A stretch of 64,000 nucleotides of DNA, taken from the NCBI GenBank assembly GCA_037445895.1, contig JBBIJO010000002.1, positions 124,001 to 188,000 of the forward strand. Direction: 5' to 3'. Shown here one piece after another: positions 36,201 to 44,700 of this stretch. The DNA is from JBBIJO01 sp037445895 (lineage in GTDB: Bacteria > Bacteroidota > Ignavibacteria > Kapaibacteriales > UBA2268). The notes under the pieces were generated by a model, which did no database searches, was not told the origin of the DNA, and saw only the letters and a program-made list of their open reading frames with translations. Within the stretch, counting starts at the first letter, position 1; the number at the start of each line of letters is the position of its first letter. Made by a program: the position numbers and the translations under genes.

Positions 36201-37468
36201 TGTCGATAGCCTTGCTGAATAAAATTTCTTAGAACTTCCAGATTGGATTGTGTGTCGGTTCCCAAATGCTCTTTCAATCGGATTCCGATTATTTCTTCTG
36301 TGGATTCAAATCCATACATCTTTGCATAGACTTCGTTGCATTCAGCAAGGTAGCCGAATTCCAGCATTAATCGTATTTGCTCATCGGCGGGCAAGTTAAT
36401 CGGGATAGGTTGTTCTAAATCGAAACGCGATATGCCATCGGTATTAAAATAAACAAATTGCCGATAACGCAATTCTGATTCTTGAATTCTGCGTTGAATT
36501 GCTCTTTCTTCTGTTTGGTCGCGAAAGACTAGAACCACACCAACGATTTTGCCAGCTTCGTCCCGAATAGGTGCACCGCTATCGGAAATTGGAATATTTC
36601 GACCATCGCGAGAAATCAACAAAGTGTGGTTAGCTAAACCTACAACAACCCCTTCGCGAAGCACCCTTTGGACGGGATTCTCGACCTCTTTCATCGAAAA
36701 TTCGTTCACAATGTTGAAGACTTTTTCCAAGTGCAATCCCTGTGCCTCGCTTTCCTTCCACCCAGTAAGCTTTTCGGCAATCTGATTTATATTTCTTACG
36801 CAACCTTTTTCATCGGTTGTAATCACCGCATCGCCAATTGAATAAAGGGTAGTGCGAAACAGCAACTCCCGATTCCGTATCTCTGTTAAAGATTGATAAG
36901 CAATTTCCTGGTCGAAAAGTATTTTGCCAATTATAAGGGTAACCAACGGATAAATCCCTATTACGGTTAAACCCACGGATTGAAGGACCTCGGGAACATA
37001 TCGCGAAGGCAAAGTCACAACAAGAATCATCATTAATATATGAACAATCAATCCGAAAAGGTAAATCCGAACATTAGTTAGCCATTCGATTGGAAACTTT
37101 GCTCTTATTCTGTTGAAAACCAAACCAACAACAAAAGCCATAACAATGGTCGATAAACCCATCGGTAAACCAACCCCGCCAATCCATAAACGATAGATTC
37201 CAGCCATAGTCGAAGCAATACATCCGGCAATTCCTCCGAAGAACAATGCACAAAGGCTAATAACGATGGTTCTTCCATCAAAGATTAACCCTTTTTCCAG
37301 TTCAAATGGAAACATTATGCCCAATATCGCTACAACCCCGAACAATATCCCTTGCAGAACTTTACCCATAACGGTTGAACGATTCCAACGCCTTTCGATA
37401 AATCCGGAAAGCGCACTCAAAGCTACTAAAATCGAAAGGCTATATATCAAATCCACAACAACAACCAT
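33275..37468 (-). CDS. Membrane hybrid sensor histidine kinase: 5TM-LytS-like, multiple PAS, GAF, HisKA, HATPase, receiver
   Basis: About 1397 residues. N-terminal membrane sensor (~1-190) of the 5TMR-LYT style (LIFDGRTIVISLCALFFGG, AGIYRLWIGGVGLPMG). Then about four PAS domains (~205-730), GAF (~740-880), a further PAS (~885-1000), HisKA with FLANISHEVRTPLNAILGF (His near 1026), HATPase (DTGIGIP, GLGLGLAISNEIVRLLGG) and a C-terminal receiver (IIMDIRMPEKDG near 1326, IAKPF). The ATG at 37468 is preferred over a TTG at 37498 because GAGGGGG lies just upstream. No response regulator is adjacent, so a phosphorelay through distant partners is likely. LytS-type sensors bind pyruvate or wall-related signals; the ligand here is unknown. 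Confidence 0.93.
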   Translation of the reverse strand: MVVVVDLIYSLSILVALSALSGFIERRWNRSTVMGKVLQGILFGVVAILGIMFPFELEKGLIFDGRTIVISLCALFFGGIAGCIASTMAGIYRLWIGGVGLPMGLSTIVMAFVVGLVFNRIRAKFPIEWLTNVRIYLFGLIVHILMMILVVTLPSRYVPEVLQSVGLTVIGIYPLVTLIIGKILFDQEIAYQSLTEIRNRELLFRTTLYSIGDAVITTDEKGCVRNINQIAEKLTGWKESEAQGLHLEKVFNIVNEFSMKEVENPVQRVLREGVVVGLANHTLLISRDGRNIPISDSGAPIRDEAGKIVGVVLVFRDQTEERAIQRRIQESELRYRQFVYFNTDGISRFDLEQPIPINLPADEQIRLMLEFGYLAECNEVYAKMYGFESTEEIIGIRLKEHLGTDTQSNLEVLRNFIQQGYRQSRGITIEHDKWGNIKYFENNVVGIVEDGLLVRIWGMQKDVTETKHLEAALRESEEKFRLLAESSLTGIYLIQDLKFAYVNEALANTFGYEVEEVVGKLGPLDLTHPDDRPRVVENVSKRVSGEVESIRYDFKGLKKDGSIIFVEVHGRRMEYSGKVGVIGTLIDITDRKRAEEELKNSLKLFQTLAETTSAGILVFQGENIVYASKACEEISGYSVDEICKVKFWELVHPDHREMVKERGFARQKGEDVPDRYEFKLLRKDGNVAWVDTTAKMILWEGKTAVIASALDITERKRSEQILEIQYNIAHSVVVSKSLSELFAIVRSELSKLIDTSNLFIAFYDEKSDELTSPFEWDEMRDAPLKWEAKKSLTGIVIRKQKPLLIKKDEIRKLVEQKEIEYIGSPAEVWVGVPLKIGNKIIGAMVVQSYSNPDAYDNQSLKILEIVANQISIYIQRKRDEEEFIELSEVVRNSPVGILITNRNGIIEYVNPKLTEMTEWTKEEIIGNNPRIFKSGYHTNEFYKNLWDTILNGNEWHREIQNRKKGGKLYWEDCIIFPVKNDEGEITRFVAIKEDITEKKRMIQELIEAKAKAEESDRLKSAFLANISHEVRTPLNAILGFAQILYLQPITESEVINFSKIIYKRGQDLLRLFNDIIDVSLIDTKQLVVNPRVGKVAPLLYELRDTFSASEEFLSKGIEIRIGEIVPEDFEFVTDFFRVKQVLNNLIHNSLKFTQKGFVEFGCSVQEGGKLLFYVKDTGIGIPESKKDFIFGRFQQVDTDFLARPHQGLGLGLAISNEIVRLLGGKIWFESEFGKGTTFFVTIPSSEFEIAAEKIESTERNHQKETTSQLDSRKKYVFLIAEDEYSNFVVLEKFLQKNFNCEVLNARNGSEAVEIANQHKGIDLIIMDIRMPEKDGYTAFKEIRANNISVPIIALTAYAFPEDRNRIVDTGFDDYIAKPFEFEDIEWKIKKLLSEKEK

Positions 37469-37541
37469 TGGAACTTCCCCCTCATTATCAAAATACAATT
37501 AATATAAGTAATTAAGGTAATTAAGCCTAGCTAAACCAAAA

Positions 37542-38234
37542 CTATTCCTTCAAAAACAGAATCTTTGTGGCAACACCGGCAGAATAAGTCATAACCAAGC
37601 AATAAATACCACGAGAAAAACTCGATATTTCAATTTCCAAAGGAGCTACGGAACTTTCCAACATACTTTTGCCGAGTTGATTAAAAATCTGGATTCGTTC
37701 GGGGGGGCTTTTTCCGAAAAAGTCTAACACGGGGATTTTATCTGAAAAAACTTGGGGTTTATAATTTACAACATTTTCGTATTCTTCGGCCGATAAGTAT
37801 TTCGACTCGAAAGTTACTGTGTAGTGAATTGAATCGTCGGGATTACCAGCAACATAAAAAGTAAAGGCGACTGTGGTTTTGCCTTCGTTTCCATTTGGAT
37901 AAAATGTTAGGTAGAATTCATTATCTTTCGATATTTCGCCGGGAGCTAACTGCATAGCATCTTTCGGTTCGAAGCGAGAGTCCATTGGCGGATAACAAAT
38001 TGGTCCCCAACAAAAAGAAACTTCTTGACCTTCGGCAATCGTAGTTGGCTCGAATATTAACTTTACTTCGACAGTAGTATCGGAAACATTTTTAAAGATG
38101 CAATGTGCTTTCACATCGTCGGCGGTTGGTTCCACGCTCACATAATTGTCCGAAGAAACTATTTGAAGACTCGAAGCAAAAGAGAACGCAACGATTCCCA
38201 ATAGCATAGTCAATGAGCAAATAAACGTTTTCAT
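37542..38234 (-). CDS. Small T9SS cargo protein of unknown function
   Basis: 230 residues. Signal peptide (MKTFICSLTMLLGIVAFSFA), then an Ig-like body ~25-150 (VKAHCIFKNVSDTTVEVKL, LAPGEISKDNEFYLTFYP) with Cys residues near CWGPICYPP. The last ~70 residues are a type A T9SS sorting domain (IQIFNQLGKSMLES, FSRGIYCLVMTYSAGVATKI, LFLKE). It should be exported and attached to or released from the cell surface. It lies 73 bases upstream of the hybrid kinase gene on the same strand; a shared transcript is possible. Confidence 0.82.
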   Translation of the reverse strand: MKTFICSLTMLLGIVAFSFASSLQIVSSDNYVSVEPTADDVKAHCIFKNVSDTTVEVKLIFEPTTIAEGQEVSFCWGPICYPPMDSRFEPKDAMQLAPGEISKDNEFYLTFYPNGNEGKTTVAFTFYVAGNPDDSIHYTVTFESKYLSAEEYENVVNYKPQVFSDKIPVLDFFGKSPPERIQIFNQLGKSMLESSVAPLEIEISSFSRGIYCLVMTYSAGVATKILFLKE

Positions 38235-38304
38235 TTTTATTCTTAATTTTGAAACTTAAAAAAAATTAATTTAGGAATTATTCTTTTATTGTGAAAGAGG
38301 TTTT

Positions 38305-38814
38305 ATGTTCAAGTATGGTTTTTTGCTTATTCTTTTGGTAATATTTTCGGTTAATGCCAAGGAACCAAAGACAGTTCCAAATGTTAAAGTTAAAAATCTA
38401 AAAGGCGAAAATGTCGAAACAAAAATATTTTCTAACGATGGGAAGCCGATGGTTATTAATTTTTGGGCGACTTGGTGCAAACCTTGCATTCTTGAATTGA
38501 ACAATATCCACGATGTTTACGAGAAATGGCAAAAGGAAACCGGTGTGAAAATTATTGCTGTTTCTATCGACGACGTTCGCAACTCAAAAAAAGTTGCCCC
38601 GTTCGTCAAAGGTCGGAATTGGAAATTCGAGATATATCTCGACGAAAATGGCGATTTCCGGCGTGCGATGAACGTCAACAACCCCCCACATTCATTCCTA
38701 TTAAATTCTAAGGGCGAAATAGTTTGGGAACATAACGGCTATGCACCCGGCGACGAGGAAATCCTTTACGAACAGATTAAAAACCTATTAGCAACAGAAA
38801 ATAACCAAAAATAA
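38305..38814 (+). CDS. TlpA/ResA-like thiol-disulfide oxidoreductase
   Basis: 169 residues, periplasmic. Signal peptide MFKYGFLLILLVIFSVNA, then an AhpC/TSA-type thioredoxin fold: VPNVKVKNLKGENVETKIF, NFWATWCKPCILELNN with the redox pair CKPC, GVKIIAVSIDD, and the cis-Pro in NNPPHSFLLNSKGEIVW. Such proteins reduce disulfides during cytochrome c maturation or protein folding. The ABC exporter gene follows 14 bases downstream, so they are likely co-transcribed. Confidence 0.92.
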   Translation: MFKYGFLLILLVIFSVNAKEPKTVPNVKVKNLKGENVETKIFSNDGKPMVINFWATWCKPCILELNNIHDVYEKWQKETGVKIIAVSIDDVRNSKKVAPFVKGRNWKFEIYLDENGDFRRAMNVNNPPHSFLLNSKGEIVWEHNGYAPGDEEILYEQIKNLLATENNQK

Positions 38815-38828
38815 AGGTAAGTCCACTT

Positions 38829-40673
38829 TTGGCAAACGAAACACATACAAAAGGAAAAACTTCGTATATCGCCCGAAGCTTTGGATTCGCAAAACCATTC
38901 TGGAAATTGCTTCTCGCCACTATTGTTCTAAATACGATTTTTTCGACACTTACTGCGCTTACTGTTGCAACTATCAAACCGATATTCGAATTAATTTTTT
39001 CCTCGACAATTAAAGAAGAAATTATTCCTGTTCAGTCAACATTTCTTGCTCAACTCAAAACGGAATTCTATTCGTTCTTAAAAAAAATTGTTATTTCTCC
39101 CGGCGATATTGCTTCGACTTTGCTTAATCTTGGAATTTTTATCATAATCCTTTTTATTTTGAAAAATTTCTTCAAATATTGGGGCTCGATTACTAATGCG
39201 ATGCTCGAAGAAAATATTATCAAATCCATACGCAAGAAACTATTCGGAAAACTTACGTTGCTCGATATTCAGTTTTTCAACAGAACCCAAACAGGTGCAA
39301 TTATTTCCACTTTAACGAACGACGTCAATGTTGTTAATTCGACAACGGTTTCTGCTTTTACCGGTCTTCTACGCGAAATTATCCAAGTAGCCCTATATTT
39401 CATACTTCTTCTTTCAATCTCGCCTTCGCTGACTTTCATCGCATTTAGTTCGGGGATTGCAACAGTTTTGATACTACGAATTGCAACAAACTATCTCCGG
39501 AAATACGCTTCGAGGATGCAAGGAGCGATGGCAGATTTTACAAGTATCTTGCAGGAAAGCCTTTCGGGTTTTCGCATTGTAAAAGCATACAACTTAGAAA
39601 ACCACCTAAATACAAAATTTTTCAACCAGTTGCAAAAATACTTTCGTTCCTCAATCAAATTTCAATCGATTATCGCTTTGGTTCCTTCGATTAACGAAAT
39701 TGTAGCAATTATTGCTCTTGTTGTGGTTTTCCTTGTCGGAGGTGGGCGTGTTATCGAAGGAACAATGCAAGCCGAGGATTTGATGTTGTTCCTTTTTTCG
39801 CTTTTTTCGATAATGTCGCCCGTTGCAACAGTTGTCCATAACATTTCTCAATTCCAACGTGGTTATGTGAGTTCCAAAAGGGTTTTCGATATACTGGACC
39901 AACCAACGTATATTAAATCGGGTTCCAAAATCCCTTCGAAATTCTATCGCGAAATTGAATTTCGAAATGTTACCTTTTCCTACGATACCGGAGAAGTTTT
40001 GGAAAATGTTTCTTTCGCTATTCGCAAAGGACAAAAAATTGCACTTGTTGGACCAAGCGGGAGCGGGAAATCGACCATTGTTGACCTTTTGATTCGACTC
40101 TACGACCCATTAAGCGGAGAAATTCTTTTAGATGGCCAAAACATAAAGAATCTCGATATTCAATCCTTCAGAAATTTGTTTGGTATTGTATCGCAAGAAG
40201 TTATTTTATTCCACGATACCATCGAAAACAACATAAGGATTGGCAATTTTAATGCAACGAAAGACGAAATTATTCAATCGACTAAAATTTCGAACTCTTA
40301 CGATTTTATAATGAAATTACCTAATGAGTTTGAAACAGTTATCGGGGAACGCGGTGTTTTGCTTTCCGGCGGTGAACGACAAAGAATTGCAATTGCACGG
40401 GCACTTGTTCGCAACCCCGAAATACTTATTTTCGACGAAGCAACCTCGGCGTTGGATTCTGAATCGGAGAAAATCGTCCAACAAGCAATTAATCGCTCGC
40501 TTCAAAATCGAACAGCGGTAATCGTTGCACATCGGCTTGCTACAATTATCGATTGCGACGAAATTCTGGTCTTCGACAACGGAAAAATAGTTGAACGCGG
40601 CACCCACAAACAACTCCTCGAACTCGATGGACTGTATAAAAAACTCTACTCGTTGCAAGTTGAGCCATTATAA
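38829..40673 (+). CDS. MsbA-like ABC transporter (fused permease and ATPase)
   Basis: A half-transporter of 614 residues that should work as a homodimer. Six membrane segments in ~15-330, then the ATPase: Walker A VGPSGSGKSTIVD, Q-loop VSQEVILFHDTI, signature LLSGGERQRIAIARAL, Walker B ILIFDEATSALD, H-loop VAHRLAT. The layout fits lipid A / lipid or peptide exporters. The start appears to be TTG at 38829; no in-frame ATG occurs before residue ~120, and AAGG lies somewhat far upstream. It sits in a run with tlpA and the isochorismatase-family gene. Confidence 0.93.
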   Translation: MANETHTKGKTSYIARSFGFAKPFWKLLLATIVLNTIFSTLTALTVATIKPIFELIFSSTIKEEIIPVQSTFLAQLKTEFYSFLKKIVISPGDIASTLLNLGIFIIILFILKNFFKYWGSITNAMLEENIIKSIRKKLFGKLTLLDIQFFNRTQTGAIISTLTNDVNVVNSTTVSAFTGLLREIIQVALYFILLLSISPSLTFIAFSSGIATVLILRIATNYLRKYASRMQGAMADFTSILQESLSGFRIVKAYNLENHLNTKFFNQLQKYFRSSIKFQSIIALVPSINEIVAIIALVVVFLVGGGRVIEGTMQAEDLMLFLFSLFSIMSPVATVVHNISQFQRGYVSSKRVFDILDQPTYIKSGSKIPSKFYREIEFRNVTFSYDTGEVLENVSFAIRKGQKIALVGPSGSGKSTIVDLLIRLYDPLSGEILLDGQNIKNLDIQSFRNLFGIVSQEVILFHDTIENNIRIGNFNATKDEIIQSTKISNSYDFIMKLPNEFETVIGERGVLLSGGERQRIAIARALVRNPEILIFDEATSALDSESEKIVQQAINRSLQNRTAVIVAHRLATIIDCDEILVFDNGKIVERGTHKQLLELDGLYKKLYSLQVEPL

Positions 40674-40713
40674 GAAAACTTACAGTATGATAAAATAAAA
40701 GGAAAGAATTAGT

Positions 40714-41376
40714 ATGCAAGAATTACCTTATGTAACGACAGAATCTCTTGAATCGAAATCGAAACTTTGGCTCGAACATATCGCTCCTTTCAATCCCCAT
40801 CGAATGCAGCTTAACAAAGAAAAAGCGGCGCTTCTTGTAATCGATATGCAAAAGTTCTTTTTAGACCCCAATTCTCCAACATTAACTTGCGGAGGGCTCG
40901 CTATTCTTCCAACATTAAAACAACTCATTTCGGCTTTCCGCACCGCTGGGCGTCCCGTAATTTATACTCGTCACGTTCACCATCCCGAACGTCTCGACGC
41001 AGGCATTATGGAATGGTGGTGGGAAGGAATGTGCCTCGAAGGAAGTCCAGAAAGCGAAATCCACGATGACATCGCCCCACTTCCCAACGAAAAAGTCGTC
41101 TTTAAACATCGTTATTCAGCATTTTACAATACCGATTTAGAAACTGTGTTGCGATGCTTAAAAGTCGAAGACCTTGTTGTATCGGGAATTATGACCAATA
41201 TGTGCTGCGAATCCACTGCACGCGATGCATACTACCGAGACTACAAAGTTTTTTTTCTTGCCGATGGAACCGGTAGCATCAACGAAGAAATGCATTTGGC
41301 AAGTCTTCTCAACCTCGCTTTTGGCTTTGCGTTCGTAACAACGACAAAATCGATAATTAATCAGTTAATAGAATAA
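40714..41376 (+). CDS. Isochorismatase-family cysteine hydrolase
   Basis: 220 residues. The catalytic triad of the family is visible: Asp in LLVIDMQKFFLD (~45), Lys in VVFKHRYSAFYNTDLE (~131) and Cys in SGIMTNMCCESTARDAYYRDY (~165). The end FFLADGTGSINEEMHLASL is also typical. The group includes isochorismatases, nicotinamidases and N-carbamoyl hydrolases. The substrate cannot be told from sequence; no siderophore or nicotinamide genes are adjacent. It is 40 bases downstream of the ABC transporter. Confidence 0.9.
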   Translation: MQELPYVTTESLESKSKLWLEHIAPFNPHRMQLNKEKAALLVIDMQKFFLDPNSPTLTCGGLAILPTLKQLISAFRTAGRPVIYTRHVHHPERLDAGIMEWWWEGMCLEGSPESEIHDDIAPLPNEKVVFKHRYSAFYNTDLETVLRCLKVEDLVVSGIMTNMCCESTARDAYYRDYKVFFLADGTGSINEEMHLASLLNLAFGFAFVTTTKSIINQLIE

Positions 41377-41707
41377 AGTTCATTACCCATTTTAACCAGA
41401 GCACAATACAACAACGATAATATTTATTATCGCTACTTTACCACTACAATCCTGATTGCTCGGGCTTCGCCTCGGTAGTTCACTACGAGGAAATATACTC
41501 CCGTTGCAACATAACTCGAATTCCACACAATAGTTGCCGCGTTTGTCGATGGAAAAAAATACTTACTCAAAAGAAAAAAGTAATTACTCAGAGATGAATA
41601 AGAGGTTACCCCTTTCATTTAAGGAGGCTCGTTAATTTTTGCATCTGCCTTTAGCCTTACGTTTCAAATCTTTGTTTCAGCTTTGTCTGGCAATTTGTAT
41701 AAGATTA
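41377..41707. other. 331-base gap containing a decayed T9SS gene end
   Basis: It lies between the convergent hydrolase and giant glycosyltransferase genes. The only recognisable content is the sorting-domain fragment at 41433-41618. The rest shows no gene, no tRNA and no clear terminator. Confidence 0.5.
41433..41618 (-). pseudogene. Orphaned T9SS C-terminal sorting-domain fragment
   Basis: The minus-strand frame ends in about 35 residues with the pattern of a type A T9SS sorting domain: TIVWNSSYVATGVYFLVVNY, then GEARAIRIVVVK and a stop. The ~25 residues before it are low complexity and hydrophobic with no family match, there is no signal peptide, and the first ATG lacks a ribosome site. 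A sorting domain is useless without cargo and signal peptide, so this is best read as the tail of a lost surface-protein gene. A real 61-residue gene is unlikely. Confidence 0.55.
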
Positions 41708-44700
41708 TTACTTAATTTTTTGCTCCGAAAGTATTTTTAGATTTTCGCGAGCGATTTCGTTATCCGGATGCAATTCAAGGATTTTTTGAAAAATCTGTAT
41801 TGCTTCGTTGCTTTTTGCTTGCAATGAACGAATAACGCCTAAATCAATCAGAGGTTCGGGATGAAACTTTGTATCGAAAATATTAAATAGCTTCAAAACA
41901 ATCGATTCGGCAAGATTTAAATTGCCGTTGGCAATTGCTTTTTCGATTTCTTCTTGAAAGAAAGGTTTATTTTTAAAATAGATTAATCCCATTGTTCGGG
42001 AAAAATCTTCCCGAATGGAGCTTGTCATTGTTGTTGCATCCTCGCGCCAAGAAAATTCACAAGTAACTTGCTTAATATGATAGAAAGGGTATTTCCTTGA
42101 AACTCGTATCCATAAATCCCAATCCTCGTGTGTGGTAAGTGTTTCGTCGAATAAACCAACTTCGTCCAAGATACTTCTATGGTGCATAATACAAAGAACT
42201 GGTATATAATTCCCAAACAATATTGTTATTGGGTCGAAGTCTTGGGAATATGGTATATCTTGGTTAACAGTAACGTAATCGTCGTTTATTTTGGTTTGGT
42301 GGGAACGTCGTGCATCGGTATATGCAATTTTAAATTTTGGATGGTTTTCGAGGAAATTCACCAAGGTTTCAAGATGATTGGGAAAGAAAACATCGTCGTC
42401 GTCGAGGTATGCAAGGTATTTTCCCTTCGAATTTTTTATACCGGTATTTCGCGTTGCAGCTAACCCTTTGTTCTGCAAATGAGAAAAATATTGAATCCTT
42501 TTATCGCCAAACGAACGAACAACAGATGCAACATCCCCCCCGGCATCGTTCACAACAACGATTTCAAAATCCTGTAACGTTTGATTGAGAATACTTCTTA
42601 TAGTTTCGGGAAGCATCTTCGGACGATTATAGGTAGGAACAATAACAGAAACGATTGGATTTTGCAAAGATTTACTGGGGATAATAGGAATTTGCTCCTG
42701 CGGTATTTGTTCCGTTGGAATAGAAACGGGAATCACTCCGATAGTGTTTGGAATATTTTCTATCCACGATTCATTTGCCAAGACTGCTTTTCCCCAGCGT
42801 ATATGGGCTTCTGTATATAATTCAGGGTGATTTAGAATAATCTGGGCTTTCAATTTTAGGTCTTTCTTTACTGCTTTAGAATACATACCTGTGTTTAATA
42901 CACGATATGCAAGGAGGGGTTCTGGAATTCTTTGCCCATTGTAGTCTTTCCCCAAACAACCTATCCAAAAATCCCAGTCTTCGTAGCCGTTGACGTTAGT
43001 GTGATAACCTCCTACCGACTCCCAAACTTCGCGCCGATACAAAGAGCAATAGTTTAGATGGTTTTGAAAGCGCAGTCTAACAGGATTCCACTCGCCAGCC
43101 TGCACATAGTTATTGCTGGCTCCAAATTCTTGTAAGTCGGAATACACAATATGGATATTAGGATTTTCGAGTAGTATATTTACTGCTTTTTCGAGAAATG
43201 TCGGGTAAATCAAATCATCGGCATCGAGCGGTAAAATAAATTTGCCTTGTGAATGTTTAATTCCTGCATTTCTTGCATCGCCTGGACCACCATTTTCTTT
43301 TTCAACAAGACTTATCCTTTTGTCAGAATACTTCGAAATGAGCTTTTTTGCAATTTCGCTTGTATTGTCGGGACTACCGTCGTTAACGATTACGCACTCC
43401 CAATCCGTAAATGTTTGACGAACAACACTTTCGACCGCTTCGGGTAAAAAGTGTGCCAAGGCGTAGCAAGGAATAATAACCGAAACAAGTGGTGGTTTTT
43501 GGGAAGTATCCTTTATGAATTTTAGTTCTATCTCTTGATGGCAAGCGTTCGGTATAAATCCATCGAAAGTATCGGTATCGATTCTAAGTCCTTGTTCGAA
43601 TAATTTAGCAAGGTTGGCGGCACTATATTCGTCCTTGTTTCCCGCTCGATTTTTCCATAGAGTTTGAACCATATTGATTGGCGCACAAAAGGTTACAGAA
43701 TTTTCAAAACACAAAAGGAAAGGATGTGTATCTCGCAATAAATGCCTGTTTTCATACATTACCGATTCAAGCGTATTGGGATTGCGGAATGGCAGATTAT
43801 TGACGAGAGTAAAAACGCTACCCAACTTATCCGAAAGCTCGTTTAACTCGCCAAAGTGGAATACTTCCTCTTGCCTTTTGTGGATACGAATTATATCGTA
43901 TTTTACCTCGAAAACCCAATCGGGGTATTTTCCGAGAACAAGATTTCGGAGTTCTTCCAACTTAGGCCAGCCATTTCGACCAACAAACATACGCGCATCG
44001 TCAATAAGTATTACGTGTTGTTGAATCTTGTGTGTTAAAATATGGTGTAACTCATAAATAATTGGAGTTTCTATTTCCCCTTTTGCTGTAATTCCGCCTG
44101 AATAATGAGTATCGAGCCAAAACAAGCATGGTTCGGTAATGTTAGCAAGTATTTTTTCCAGAGCTTCGCCGCTATCACCCTTGATTATTTCAATATATGG
44201 AAACTCGGCAAACTTCTTTTTTGCTTGCTGGTAAAGAGCTTCATCGAGTTCCACAGAGTAAATTTTCTTAAAGGTATCCCTTGTTGCTTCTATCATCTCT
44301 CCTAAATAAGTTCCGGTCTCGACAAATGTAGAAATTAGAAATTTGTTAGCGTATTCTACAACAGTCTTTTGTTTCAACAACTTTGGGGGTGGGATGGGTT
44401 TTCCATACATCACCCAATTCTGTAGCTCTTTTTCTGCTTCATCTAATGCACTGCTTATTCTATAAATCGAACTGGAAAGTTCAAGAGGGTAGCCAAAATC
44501 GTATTCCGCATTGGTCCAATTAAATTTCAATATACTATTTCCACATATTTCGAATTCGGGAAGACTGTGGTTCTTGTCAAATGGGTAACAATAGGTTGTA
44601 TTTTTACCTAAACGCAACGAAAAGCCAATCGCATCCGAGTTTTTCTGTAATGCATTTAAAATAGATTGCAATGTAAAATCCTTCACGAAAATGTTATCAT

